Shown here piece by piece: positions 1-5,283 of a stretch of 5,283 nt of DNA. Both the position numbers and the translations under genes were made by a program. How positions within the stretch are numbered: position 1 is the stretch's first letter; each line of letters starts with the position of its first letter. The stretch is from Bacillota bacterium (GTDB lineage Bacteria > Bacillota > Peptococcia > Peptococcales > Peptococcaceae), in assembly GCA_023443145.1 (NCBI GenBank), contig JAEZVS010000140.1, positions 1 through 5,283 of the forward strand. The letters run 5' to 3'. The notes below the pieces were generated by a model. It had not been told where the DNA came from, did not search any database, and was given only the letters and a program-made list of their open reading frames with translations.

Positions 1-453
1 AATCCATACATTGGGAAAATCTTTTTGTACCTCAATAGCGGGCAGAGGAATAACATGTTTGCCATCGGATCTCATTTTTTTGGCAATATCAATGTCTTCG
101 GGTGATACTCGATCATAAATAAAAATACGCTCTTTAATGGGCGGCAGGTTCAGACTCTGCACAATCCGATCCATCATATGCTCAGAGGTCCCTAAAAGCA
201 AAAGTCGGCGCGGTTTTTCGCGAGACAAAGTTTGACGCATCACTTCCGCTCGTTCCTGGTCAAAAAAAATGGCACATTTGACGGCGGCCACCATCGATGG
301 CTCCGATTTGGCCGACACCCCTGCAATTTTTTTACCATTTCGAATCAACAAACCGTCATCAATGATATATTCAATATTATAATCTCCGGCAATCTCCATC
401 GCATGATGGCTTTTTCCTGTACCGCTGGGACCGATTAACGCGTAAACCTCCAA
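1..453 (-). CDS. P-loop nucleotide-binding protein, function unknown (N-terminal 151 residues, runs off left edge)
   Basis: This open frame begins with TTG at 453-451 and continues in phase to the left edge without a stop. The protein opens with a beta strand leading into a Walker A loop, GPSGTGKS, at residues 8-15. IIDDGLLI follows at 30-37, then GVSAKSE at 45-51, a hydrophobic Walker-B-like strand LLLLGTS at 84-90, and GKHVIPLPAIEV at 131-142. The TTG start is forced: the sfsA stop TGA (459-457) lies in the same frame two codons upstream, and a GGGAGG ribosome site (467-462) stands 8 nt before TTG. The ATG at 460-458 is out of frame. From memory, similar short-N-terminus P-loop proteins occur in Clostridia and Negativicutes as hypothetical proteins, some with a C-terminal Asp23-like part; I cannot confirm this here. 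It is probably cotranscribed with sfsA. ATP or GTP binding is well supported; the reaction is unknown. Confidence 0.85.
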   Translation of the reverse strand, partial: MEVYALIGPSGTGKSHHAMEIAGDYNIEYIIDDGLLIRNGKKIAGVSAKSEPSMVAAVKCAIFFDQERAEVMRQTLSREKPRRLLLLGTSEHMMDRIVQSLNLPPIKERIFIYDRVSPEDIDIAKKMRSDGKHVIPLPAIEVQKDFPNVWI

Positions 454-456
454 GAT

Positions 457-1164
457 TCATACCTCCCAATTGATGTGCACAAATCCTGTTAATGCCACAC
501 CATCTCTGTCAAACTTCGACGCACAAACCAACATGTGTACACCTGCATCGCGAGCACGCAACACCGCCTCGGAAAAGGCCGGATCACTCTCCCGATTCAT
601 ACGCAGCTCCTGCACCGATTGACCCATTGTTACAAAGATCAAAGCCGTTTGCAGACCCTCTTTCTGTAAAGCCGTGAGTGCGGCCACGTGTTTACAGCCG
701 CGTACAGTCGGTGCATCAGGAAAACGGGCAATGCCATCTACAATGAAGTTCACCGACTTAACCTCTGCCACCAGATCTTCATGATCATGTTTGAGTAAAA
801 AATCAAAACGATGGGCGCCCATCTTGACTTCTTGTTTCGCCAGCTGCCATTTTTCAAAAGAAGGGATTTTTTCTTCCTGAAGCCACTTAGCCACCATTGT
901 ATTGGCATACGCCGCTTGAAGGCACACCCATTCACCTTTTTCGGAAGCGATCAAAAAAAGAGACCATTTCGTTTTTCTTGAACGCCCCGCATCTGCAGCA
1001 CGCAAAAGCACAGGCCGATCTTGCACCAAAAGTTCTGTCATGCGCCCGGTGTTTGCCAGATGAACTGCCGCCACCTCATTGCCAGAAGAAATCAACACTT
1101 CTGCCACAAATCGATTGATGCGCCTTAAAAATATACCTTCTACCAAATGGTCAAATAGATGCAT
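457..1164 (-). CDS. sfsA: SfsA family protein (DNA/RNA nuclease SfsA)
   Basis: This 235-residue protein has the usual SfsA length (E. coli SfsA is 234). Family signatures are visible in order: RRINRF (14-19), HLANTGRM (35-42), QEVKMG with E112, RFDFLL with D121 (119-124), AEVKS with E134 and K136 (133-137), and the very characteristic RFPDAPTVRGCKH (147-159). The D121 / E134-x-K136 arrangement matches the PD-(D/E)XK nuclease-like core known for the family. E. coli SfsA was named for stimulating sugar fermentation, and later members were described as nucleases; the cellular role remains poorly defined. The ATG start is supported by AAGGAG (1176-1171), 6 nt upstream. It stands first after a terminator and is followed 3 nt later by a P-loop gene, so it probably heads a short operon. 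All expected acidic residues are present, so it appears intact. Confidence 0.95.
   Translation of the reverse strand: MHLFDHLVEGIFLRRINRFVAEVLISSGNEVAAVHLANTGRMTELLVQDRPVLLRAADAGRSRKTKWSLFLIASEKGEWVCLQAAYANTMVAKWLQEEKIPSFEKWQLAKQEVKMGAHRFDFLLKHDHEDLVAEVKSVNFIVDGIARFPDAPTVRGCKHVAALTALQKEGLQTALIFVTMGQSVQELRMNRESDPAFSEAVLRARDAGVHMLVCASKFDRDGVALTGFVHINWEV
462..467 (-). promoter_or_regulatory. Ribosome binding site deciding the TTG start of the P-loop gene
   Basis: GGGAGG on the minus strand lies inside the last codons of sfsA, 8 nt before TTG at 453. Its spacing to the out-of-frame ATG at 460 is only 1 nt, which rules that ATG out. It is the main evidence that translation restarts at TTG straight after sfsA. 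Confidence 0.75.
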
Positions 1165-1170
1165 GCCCTG

Positions 1171-1176
1171 CTCCTT
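1171..1176 (-). promoter_or_regulatory. Ribosome binding site of sfsA
   Basis: AAGGAG on the minus strand is separated from the sfsA ATG (1164-1162) by 6 nt. It supports this start rather than a downstream methionine. Confidence 0.7.
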
Positions 1177-1183
1177 CGTTTTT

Positions 1184-1189
1184 ATTATA
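1184..1189 (-). promoter_or_regulatory. Possible -10 element for the sfsA operon
   Basis: A perfect TATAAT lies on the minus strand in an AT-rich stretch between the upstream terminator and sfsA. No convincing -35 hexamer stands 16-18 nt before it. Transcription from it would begin about at the ribosome site, giving almost no leader. A second AT-rich hexamer slightly upstream (TATAGT) could be the real -10 instead. A promoter is expected somewhere in 1177-1260 because a terminator precedes it; the exact site is weakly supported. Confidence 0.35.
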
Positions 1190-1249
1190 AAACAATTTTA
1201 CTATATAAATCTCTTTATCGAAAGGGTTCCCTGAAAATTTGTGACTGAG

Positions 1250-1299
1250 AAAAACAAACAAAAAACCGTCTCACAAAGAGCTTCACCTTTGTAAGACGG
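1250..1299 (-). terminator. Rho-independent terminator after the RlpA-like gene
   Basis: Arms at 1299-1287 and 1278-1266 form a 13-bp stem around an 8-nt loop. In the minus-strand transcript all 13 positions pair, one as U·G; the plus-strand version has a C/A mismatch there. The stem is followed at once by six U's and a further U-rich run (to about 1250). The plus-strand reading has no T-tract after the hairpin, so the terminator acts in one direction. It lies 24 nt past the RlpA-like stop codon and separates that gene from sfsA. Confidence 0.92.
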
Positions 1300-1322
1300 C
1301 AACAAATGATACACAACATCGT

Positions 1323-2126
1323 TTATTTTACAATTTCAAGTTTGATGGGCACAACTCCTGACGAAATCATATCCAGTTGCTGGGCAGCGGCCATCGACAA
1401 ATCGATCACTCGACCCGGAGCAAAAGGACCGCGATCGGTGATGCGCACCACGACTGATTTGCCATTATTTAAATTGGTGACTTTCACACGCGTGCCGAAA
1501 GGCAATGTTTTGTGAGCAGCCGTTAAATCATACATATTAAAGCGCTCGCCGCTGGCGGTAAAGTTTCCTTGCAGTGCCGCACCATACCAAGTGGCCTGAC
1601 CACTTTCATAATATTGCAGTGTTTCCTGCACCGGTTTTGGCTCATGTACATAAGCCGCCACATTTTGAAGCAGCAAGCCTTGGTTCGGAACCTTGACTGT
1701 TACGTCAAATTTAGCTAGATTTTCTTGCCAGTCGGTTTGCGCATCTTTAAAGATGGTGCGGAAAAAAGAGACCGGCAAACACAACTTTCCGCTTTGATTG
1801 ATGTAAGGAAACGATTGGCTGCCCAGATTTATTGTGTGGTTTTTTTCATCAATGATACCCTGATATTTCCCGACAAGGTCACTTAAAATAATCTTTGTAC
1901 GCGCTTCTTGATTGGTCCATTCCAATGAAATGCCAAAAGTAGACAACACATCCCGCACAGGCAAATAGGATTCATTTTGAACATGAACGACCGCATCCGG
2001 GTTCTGCCAATGGCAAACGGTATTCGCTTGAGCCAAGGTAGGCGCAAATCCAACCAAAGTCAGACAAATAAGGCAGCCGGCAACAGCGCATTTTACCTTT
2101 CGATACACACTCTTTTGATTAATCAC
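1323..2126 (-). CDS. Secreted RlpA-like double-psi beta-barrel protein with copper-amine-oxidase-type stalk domain
   Basis: The 267-residue protein (counting from GTG at 2126) has three parts. Residues 1-34 form a signal peptide: basic start, hydrophobic core, and an AQA site suggesting cleavage after A34. Residues about 45-146 resemble a copper amine oxidase N-terminal (stalk) domain, with [12 protein letters not shown] and a second LPVSFF half. Residues about 174-265 are a clear RlpA barrel: [39 protein letters not shown] and RVIDLS. H205 and D231 correspond to the residues needed by Pseudomonas RlpA, a lytic transglycosylase acting on peptidoglycan strands lacking stem peptides. Cell-wall cleavage outside the cytoplasmic membrane is therefore likely but unproven; the stalk domain may bind the envelope. 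No SPOR domain is present, unlike proteobacterial RlpA. The gene has its own likely promoter and terminator, so it appears monocistronic. An alternative TTG start at 2129 is less well placed. Confidence 0.92.
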   Translation of the reverse strand: MINQKSVYRKVKCAVAGCLICLTLVGFAPTLAQANTVCHWQNPDAVVHVQNESYLPVRDVLSTFGISLEWTNQEARTKIILSDLVGKYQGIIDEKNHTINLGSQSFPYINQSGKLCLPVSFFRTIFKDAQTDWQENLAKFDVTVKVPNQGLLLQNVAAYVHEPKPVQETLQYYESGQATWYGAALQGNFTASGERFNMYDLTAAHKTLPFGTRVKVTNLNNGKSVVVRITDRGPFAPGRVIDLSMAAAQQLDMISSGVVPIKLEIVK

Positions 2127-2131
2127 CAAAT

Positions 2132-2137
2132 CCCTCC
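2132..2137 (-). promoter_or_regulatory. Ribosome binding site favouring the GTG start of the RlpA-like gene
   Basis: GGAGGG on the minus strand is 5 nt from GTG (2126-2124) and only 2 nt from the adjacent in-frame TTG (2129-2127). The 2-nt spacing is too short for efficient initiation, so GTG is preferred. The difference is one residue. Confidence 0.65.
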
Positions 2138-2219
2138 AATAATATTTTTTCGGTGATAAGCATAACCGAACGCACCATTTCTGGCAAGGGATGAAGGCGA
2201 TTTTTCACGAATTCGATAG

Positions 2220-2247
2220 AATATATTCACTATATGTATATTGTCAC
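2220..2247 (-). promoter_or_regulatory. Likely sigma-A-type promoter of the RlpA-like gene
   Basis: GTGACA (2247-2242, five of six matches to TTGACA) and TATATT (2225-2220, five of six matches to TATAAT) are separated by 16 nt on the minus strand. Transcription would begin near 2213, leaving a leader of roughly 87 nt before the GTG start. The site lies in the spacer after mazF, which contains no visible terminator, so read-through from the upstream operon could also contribute. Confidence 0.6.
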
Positions 2248-2262
2248 TTTTTTGTAAGCTTC

Positions 2263-2625
2263 TTAGCCTTTTTCGTCCAAACCGAGGCTGATAATGATGG
2301 CTTGATCCACTTGTTTTATGATTTCATCATCAAGAACACATATTTTGTTCAACAATCTTTTTTTATCAATTGTGCGAATTTGTTCCAAAAGAATGACCGA
2401 ATTTCTTGTGAGGGCACAGCGATCTTCTGAAATGGCCACATGGGTGGGCAAATGGGTTCGATCATTTTTTCCGGAAATAGGTGCAATGATTGTGGTGGGA
2501 CTCTCTCTATTGCCTTTGTCGTTCTGAATGATAAGCACGGGGCGAATGCCTTTCTGTTCACAGCCTTTGACTGGACTTAGATCTGCATAAAACACATCCC
2601 CGCGTTTGATACACGTCTTAGACAT
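2263..2625 (-). CDS. mazF: MazF/PemK family mRNA interferase toxin (EndoA-like)
   Basis: The 120-residue protein closely follows Bacillus EndoA (116 aa) from end to end: KRGDVFYADLSPVKG, EQKGIRPVLIIQND, LPTHVAI, NSVILLEQIRTIDKKRL and VLDDEII are all recognisable. This family cuts single-stranded mRNA at short specific sequences (UACAU for EndoA). R28 aligns with the catalytic R25 of EndoA. The partner residue T48 aligns with S51, a conservative change. The ATG start has an AGGAGG site (2638-2633) 7 nt upstream, which overlaps the nnr stop codon. In Bacillus the ribbon-helix-helix antitoxin gene lies immediately before the toxin; here only 11 nt separate nnr and mazF, so no antitoxin is encoded there. 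The next gene downstream is RlpA-like, not an antitoxin. The toxin appears full length, so a distant antitoxin or another control is implied. Cut-site specificity cannot be read from the sequence. Confidence 0.95.
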   Translation of the reverse strand: MSKTCIKRGDVFYADLSPVKGCEQKGIRPVLIIQNDKGNRESPTTIIAPISGKNDRTHLPTHVAISEDRCALTRNSVILLEQIRTIDKKRLLNKICVLDDEIIKQVDQAIIISLGLDEKG

Positions 2626-2632
2626 GACAAGG

Positions 2633-2638
2633 CCTCCT
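2633..2638 (-). promoter_or_regulatory. Ribosome binding site of mazF, overlapping the nnr stop codon
   Basis: A complete AGGAGG lies 7 nt before the mazF ATG and shares bases with the nnr TAG (2639-2637). Ribosomes ending nnr would cover or release this site, so mazF translation may depend on upstream translation. This coupling is inferred from position only. Confidence 0.7.
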
Positions 2639-4166
2639 ACGTAAATTTTTTCAGCACGTCTCCAATAACGCCCATCAAATCACCGGCAATAGGCGCCATC
2701 GTTCCTTTTTCTTCTGCAACAAGGCATCCCAATTGTCCATGGAGAGATACAGCTGCGCAAGCAGACGCGTACGGATTTTCTGAAATACTTAGAGCGGCGG
2801 CCAAAACACCGGACAGAACATCACCCGAACCTGCGGTGGCCAGGGCAGAGGAATCAAAACCGTTTATTGCCGTTTTTTCATCTTTTTGGGCAACAAGTGT
2901 GTGACGGCCTTTTAACACCAGCGTTACATCGTGTTCCTGGGCAAATTGCGTCGCTGTCTCCCATCTGTGCTTTGCAATATCTGAAGCGTCTTTTCCGATC
3001 AAACGGGCCATTTCTCCCACATGGGGAGTCAAAACAATTTTTGCTTTAGATTCTTTTAAAACATGCAACCCCAACTGGCCCAACAGCGTTAATGCATCGG
3101 CATCTAAAACGATGGACTTTGTAAAGTTTTTAAGAAGATAGGCCACCACATCGCGCTTAATATCATTTACGCCCATGCCGGGCCCCAAAAGAAGCACCGA
3201 TGACTGCTCCATAAGCCAATCCAGCTTTTTGAAATTAGGCCATTCCACAGGATACACCATCACTTCCGGATGAGCGGAAGCCAACACCTGATAAATAGAT
3301 TTATCCGATAAAAGTCGGACAATACCGGCTCCGCTACGGGAGGCTGCGCCCGCCGCCAGACTGGCTGCACCGGCCATACCCAATGAGCCGGCAACGATCC
3401 CCACTTGACCGAACTGTGTTTTATAAGCATATGGTTGTTTCGGAGACCATACAATCTTTGGTGTGTCGGCAGTCAACAATTTACATTCCGCCCCCGCCTG
3501 CTCCACAGATTGCAGCGGAAAACCGATGTCCAACACATGACAGCGGCCAACATGTAACTCTGCCGATTCTCTTAAATAAAAACCTCTTTTGGCATAAGCA
3601 ATCGTTAATGTATGTTGCGCCAACACTGCCTGTCCCAACACGTCTCCGCTATCGGCATCCAGACCGGAAGGCACATCAATAGACACCACATCAGCGGCTG
3701 CCTCATTCATGGCTTCAATATATGCACAGGTCCGTTCGTCTACGTGTCGAGAAAGACCGATACCATAGATGGCATCAATGATCAAATCGGCATGTTTTAA
3801 ATTGGCACGAAAAATTTTTAACGACTGTTCCGTTTTCAACTCAAAAAGGCGCAAAGGCAGATGGCGCACAATGCGATCGTTAGTTTGATGTTCTTCTGTC
3901 GGCTTGTTTGCACCGGTCAGCTTAAAAACCACCACATGACAACCCATATGATGAAGTTTTCTGGCCATCACCAAGCCATCCCCTCCGTTGTTTCCGGGTC
4001 CACAAACAATGGTTATGTTCTTGTCGCTAAGATCACCATAAATATTCTCTAAAGCTGTCACACATGCCGTCCCGGCGTTTTCCATCAAAATGAGCGACGG
4101 TATGTGATAATTATTCATCACTTTATCTTCTATCGCCTTCATTTCGGCTTTTGTCACAACAAACAC
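2637..4166 (-). CDS. nnr: Bifunctional NAD(P)H-hydrate epimerase / ADP-dependent NAD(P)H-hydrate dehydratase
   Basis: The 509-residue protein is a full-length fusion of two repair enzymes that act in turn on hydrated NADH and NADPH. The epimerase (YjeF_N type) covers about residues 1-220, with LMENAG (27-32), CGPGNNGGDG (55-64), DAIYGIG (131-137) and SIDVPSGLDADSG (162-174). The dehydratase (ribokinase-like) covers about 235-507, with FGQVGIVAGS (252-261), GPGMG (328-332), DADAL (355-359), LTPHVGEMARL (379-389), LKG (418-420) and TAGSGDVLSG (444-453), where D449 is the expected catalytic aspartate. The R and S forms of the hydrate are interconverted by the first half, and the S form is dehydrated by the second using ADP. 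The start is GTG at 4166, with GGAGG (4177-4173) 6 nt upstream; no closer ATG is better placed. It begins 1 nt after acpS, an association common in Firmicutes. Confidence 0.97.
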   Translation of the reverse strand: MFVVTKAEMKAIEDKVMNNYHIPSLILMENAGTACVTALENIYGDLSDKNITIVCGPGNNGGDGLVMARKLHHMGCHVVVFKLTGANKPTEEHQTNDRIVRHLPLRLFELKTEQSLKIFRANLKHADLIIDAIYGIGLSRHVDERTCAYIEAMNEAAADVVSIDVPSGLDADSGDVLGQAVLAQHTLTIAYAKRGFYLRESAELHVGRCHVLDIGFPLQSVEQAGAECKLLTADTPKIVWSPKQPYAYKTQFGQVGIVAGSLGMAGAASLAAGAASRSGAGIVRLLSDKSIYQVLASAHPEVMVYPVEWPNFKKLDWLMEQSSVLLLGPGMGVNDIKRDVVAYLLKNFTKSIVLDADALTLLGQLGLHVLKESKAKIVLTPHVGEMARLIGKDASDIAKHRWETATQFAQEHDVTLVLKGRHTLVAQKDEKTAINGFDSSALATAGSGDVLSGVLAAALSISENPYASACAAVSLHGQLGCLVAEEKGTMAPIAGDLMGVIGDVLKKFT

Positions 4167-4167
4167 G

Positions 4168-4536
4168 TTACGCCTCCAATATAACTGTCGCTACTGCAAA
4201 TTCACGCTCGTGGCTGATGCTCACAAACACATGGTTTACGCCTAAAAGCGCCAGACGCTCTTCAGCCCTTTTGTAAAAGTGAATCTCCGGTGCGCCCTGC
4301 GACGTATGGCGCACTTCCATATCTTGCCACGAAATTCCAGCAGAAAGTCCGGTTCCCATTGCCTTTAATGCCGCTTCCTTCGCTGCAAAACACCCGGACA
4401 GACGATCCGTTCTCGCATTCACCCAAGATTGTTCATACGGCGTTAAAATTCTGCTTAACACCTTCTCATGTTTTCTTTGAACCTGCGCCATACGTTTGAT
4501 GGATACAATATCCGTCCCCAGACCGATGACGGCCAT
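4168..4536 (-). CDS. acpS: Holo-[acyl-carrier-protein] synthase
   Basis: The 122-residue protein has the typical AcpS length and motifs: IGLGTDIV near the start with metal-binding D9, LTPYEQ (31-36), RLSGCFAAKEAALKAMGTG (45-63) with the second metal ligand E54, and VSISHE (105-110). AcpS moves the 4'-phosphopantetheine arm from coenzyme A to a serine of apo acyl carrier protein in the cytoplasm, which fatty acid synthesis requires. Its ATG (4536-4534) overlaps the glmM stop TAA by one base. Only a weak GGAG stands upstream, about 11 nt away, so translation probably depends partly on ribosomes finishing glmM. nnr begins 1 nt after its TAA. It appears intact and belongs to the glmM-acpS-nnr-mazF run. 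Confidence 0.97.
   Translation of the reverse strand: MAVIGLGTDIVSIKRMAQVQRKHEKVLSRILTPYEQSWVNARTDRLSGCFAAKEAALKAMGTGLSAGISWQDMEVRHTSQGAPEIHFYKRAEERLALLGVNHVFVSISHEREFAVATVILEA
4173..4177 (-). promoter_or_regulatory. Ribosome binding site deciding the GTG start of nnr
   Basis: GGAGG on the minus strand lies inside the last acpS codons, 6 nt before GTG at 4166. The first in-frame ATG (codon 9) is about 30 nt from this site, so GTG is the supported start. Confidence 0.7.
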
Positions 4537-5283
4537 TAGCGACCCAACTCCGCTTCCACAACGGCCGCAATATTTTGGGCATGTTGCCGAGTCTCGTCTT
4601 CGCTCGGCCCTTCCACCATGACCCGCAACAACGGCTCTGTACCGGATGCGCGAACCAAGACGCGCCCTTCTTTTCCCAGTTCCGTTTCTACTGCGCCAAT
4701 GGCCTCGCGAATAACGGCATTATTCATCCAAGCATCTTTATCGCGCACGCGAACATTAATCAATGTCTGCGGAAACGTGGCCATAACCTCTGCCAATTCA
4801 GAAAGGCTTTTCTTTTGTCGGTGCATCACATTCAAAAGCATAATTGCTGAAAGCAAGCCATCGCCGGTGGTGTTGTGGGTACGAAAAATGATATGCCCCG
4901 ATTGCTCGCCCCCAATAACGGCCCCTCTTTTTTGCATGCCTTCATTAACATATCGATCACCGACGTTTGTTTCGTGAATATCGATATCCAAACCTTGCAT
5001 CGCCACTTTCAAGCCCAAATTGCTCATGACGGTAATGACCAATAAATTGTTTTCCAATTCGCCGCGCTCTTTTAAATCAGCTGCATAGATGGCCATTAGA
5101 TGATCCCCATCCACCACATGACCGTCAGCGTCTACAGCCAAAAAACGATCTGCATCGCCGTCAAAGGCAAGACCCAAATCCGCCTTTTTATCACGAACTT
5201 CCTGGACAAGACGATTGGTATCGGTAGATCCGCACTTTTGATTGATATTTAAACCGTTGGGTTCTTGATGAATCATATGACAC
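4536..5283 (-). CDS. glmM: Phosphoglucosamine mutase, C-terminal part (5' end outside window)
   Basis: The visible 248 residues are the C-terminal half of a protein usually about 450 residues long. GlmM converts glucosamine-6-phosphate to glucosamine-1-phosphate in the cytoplasm, on the way to UDP-GlcNAc for peptidoglycan. In visible numbering, PNGLNINQKCGST (8-20) marks the central domain. DGDADR (41-46) is the metal-binding loop, GGEQSGHI (124-131) the sugar-binding loop, and RASGTEPLLRVMVEG (211-225) the C-terminal phosphate-binding segment. This combination separates GlmM from phosphoglucomutase/phosphomannomutase relatives. The active-site phosphoserine lies further upstream and cannot be checked. 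The frame is open through the right edge, with CH preceding the first visible methionine, so that methionine (5276) is internal. The stop TAA overlaps the acpS start by one base. The operon promoter is outside the window. Confidence 0.95.
   Translation of the reverse strand, partial: CHMIHQEPNGLNINQKCGSTDTNRLVQEVRDKKADLGLAFDGDADRFLAVDADGHVVDGDHLMAIYAADLKERGELENNLLVITVMSNLGLKVAMQGLDIDIHETNVGDRYVNEGMQKRGAVIGGEQSGHIIFRTHNTTGDGLLSAIMLLNVMHRQKKSLSELAEVMATFPQTLINVRVRDKDAWMNNAVIREAIGAVETELGKEGRVLVRASGTEPLLRVMVEGPSEDETRQHAQNIAAVVEAELGR

Noticed and set aside
232..438. A plus-strand open frame over the left-edge P-loop region.
   Set aside because: It lies opposite the P-loop frame, has no recognisable domain, and the minus frame carries a Walker A motif and a ribosome site.
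1222..1231. An AGGG-TT-CCCT dyad upstream of sfsA as an operator.
   Set aside because: Only four base pairs per arm with a 2-nt centre. It is too short to name a regulator, and no second copy is present.
2066..2084. A VAGC lipobox-like motif in the signal peptide of the RlpA-like protein, which would make it a lipoprotein like E. coli RlpA.
   Set aside because: The cysteine comes only about five residues after the basic segment, and most of the hydrophobic core lies after it. A type I cleavage after AQA fits better.
2128..2186. A short minus-strand frame starting at ATG in the leader and running into the start of the RlpA-like gene, a possible leader peptide.
   Set aside because: It has no ribosome site and no distinctive codon pattern; such a short frame is expected by chance.
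2127..2262. A c-di-AMP (ydaO-type) riboswitch in the spacer before the RlpA-like gene.
   Set aside because: The spacer is short and I do not see the conserved blocks or nested stems of that family on the minus strand. A GGGATGAA string is on the plus strand, facing away from the gene.
2247..2266. A terminator directly after mazF.
   Set aside because: Only a 4-bp stem around the AAGCTT palindrome is possible, followed by A's rather than U's in the minus transcript.
4575..4977. Two plus-strand open frames of 91 and 119 codons opposite glmM.
   Set aside because: They are antisense to conserved glmM sequence, overlap each other in different frames, and show no recognisable protein features.

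Overview
The window looks like ordinary chromosomal DNA from a Firmicutes-type bacterium. An outer-membrane lineage such as the Negativicutes is my best guess. This rests on a MazF very close to Bacillus EndoA, strong GGAGG ribosome sites, frequent GTG/TTG starts, and an RlpA-type protein carrying a copper-amine-oxidase-like stalk domain. The lineage is inference; no marker gene settles it. All genes lie on the minus strand, so the window reads from right to left. I found no plus-strand gene, RNA gene, mobile element or CRISPR array.

Right part (5283 to 2263): a tight cluster of glmM (3' part only), acpS, nnr and mazF. The junctions are a 1-nt overlap (glmM/acpS), a 1-nt gap (acpS/nnr) and an 11-nt gap (nnr/mazF), so one transcript is likely. 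It combines phosphoglucosamine mutase for cell-wall precursor synthesis, holo-ACP synthase for lipid synthesis, NAD(P)H-hydrate repair, and a MazF mRNA interferase. No antitoxin gene stands before mazF, where Bacillus has one.

Middle (2262 to 1261): a 136-nt spacer with a good sigma-A-like promoter, then a gene for a secreted protein with a stalk domain and an RlpA double-psi beta-barrel, closed by a clear intrinsic terminator.

Left part (1260 to 1): sfsA, followed 3 nt later by a P-loop ATPase gene that starts with TTG and runs off the left edge. The two probably form one operon starting between the terminator and sfsA. The P-loop gene is easy to miss because of its start codon, and its function is unknown.

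Nothing here amounts to a new system. The points most worth checking are the apparently solitary MazF and the uncharacterised P-loop protein coupled to sfsA.
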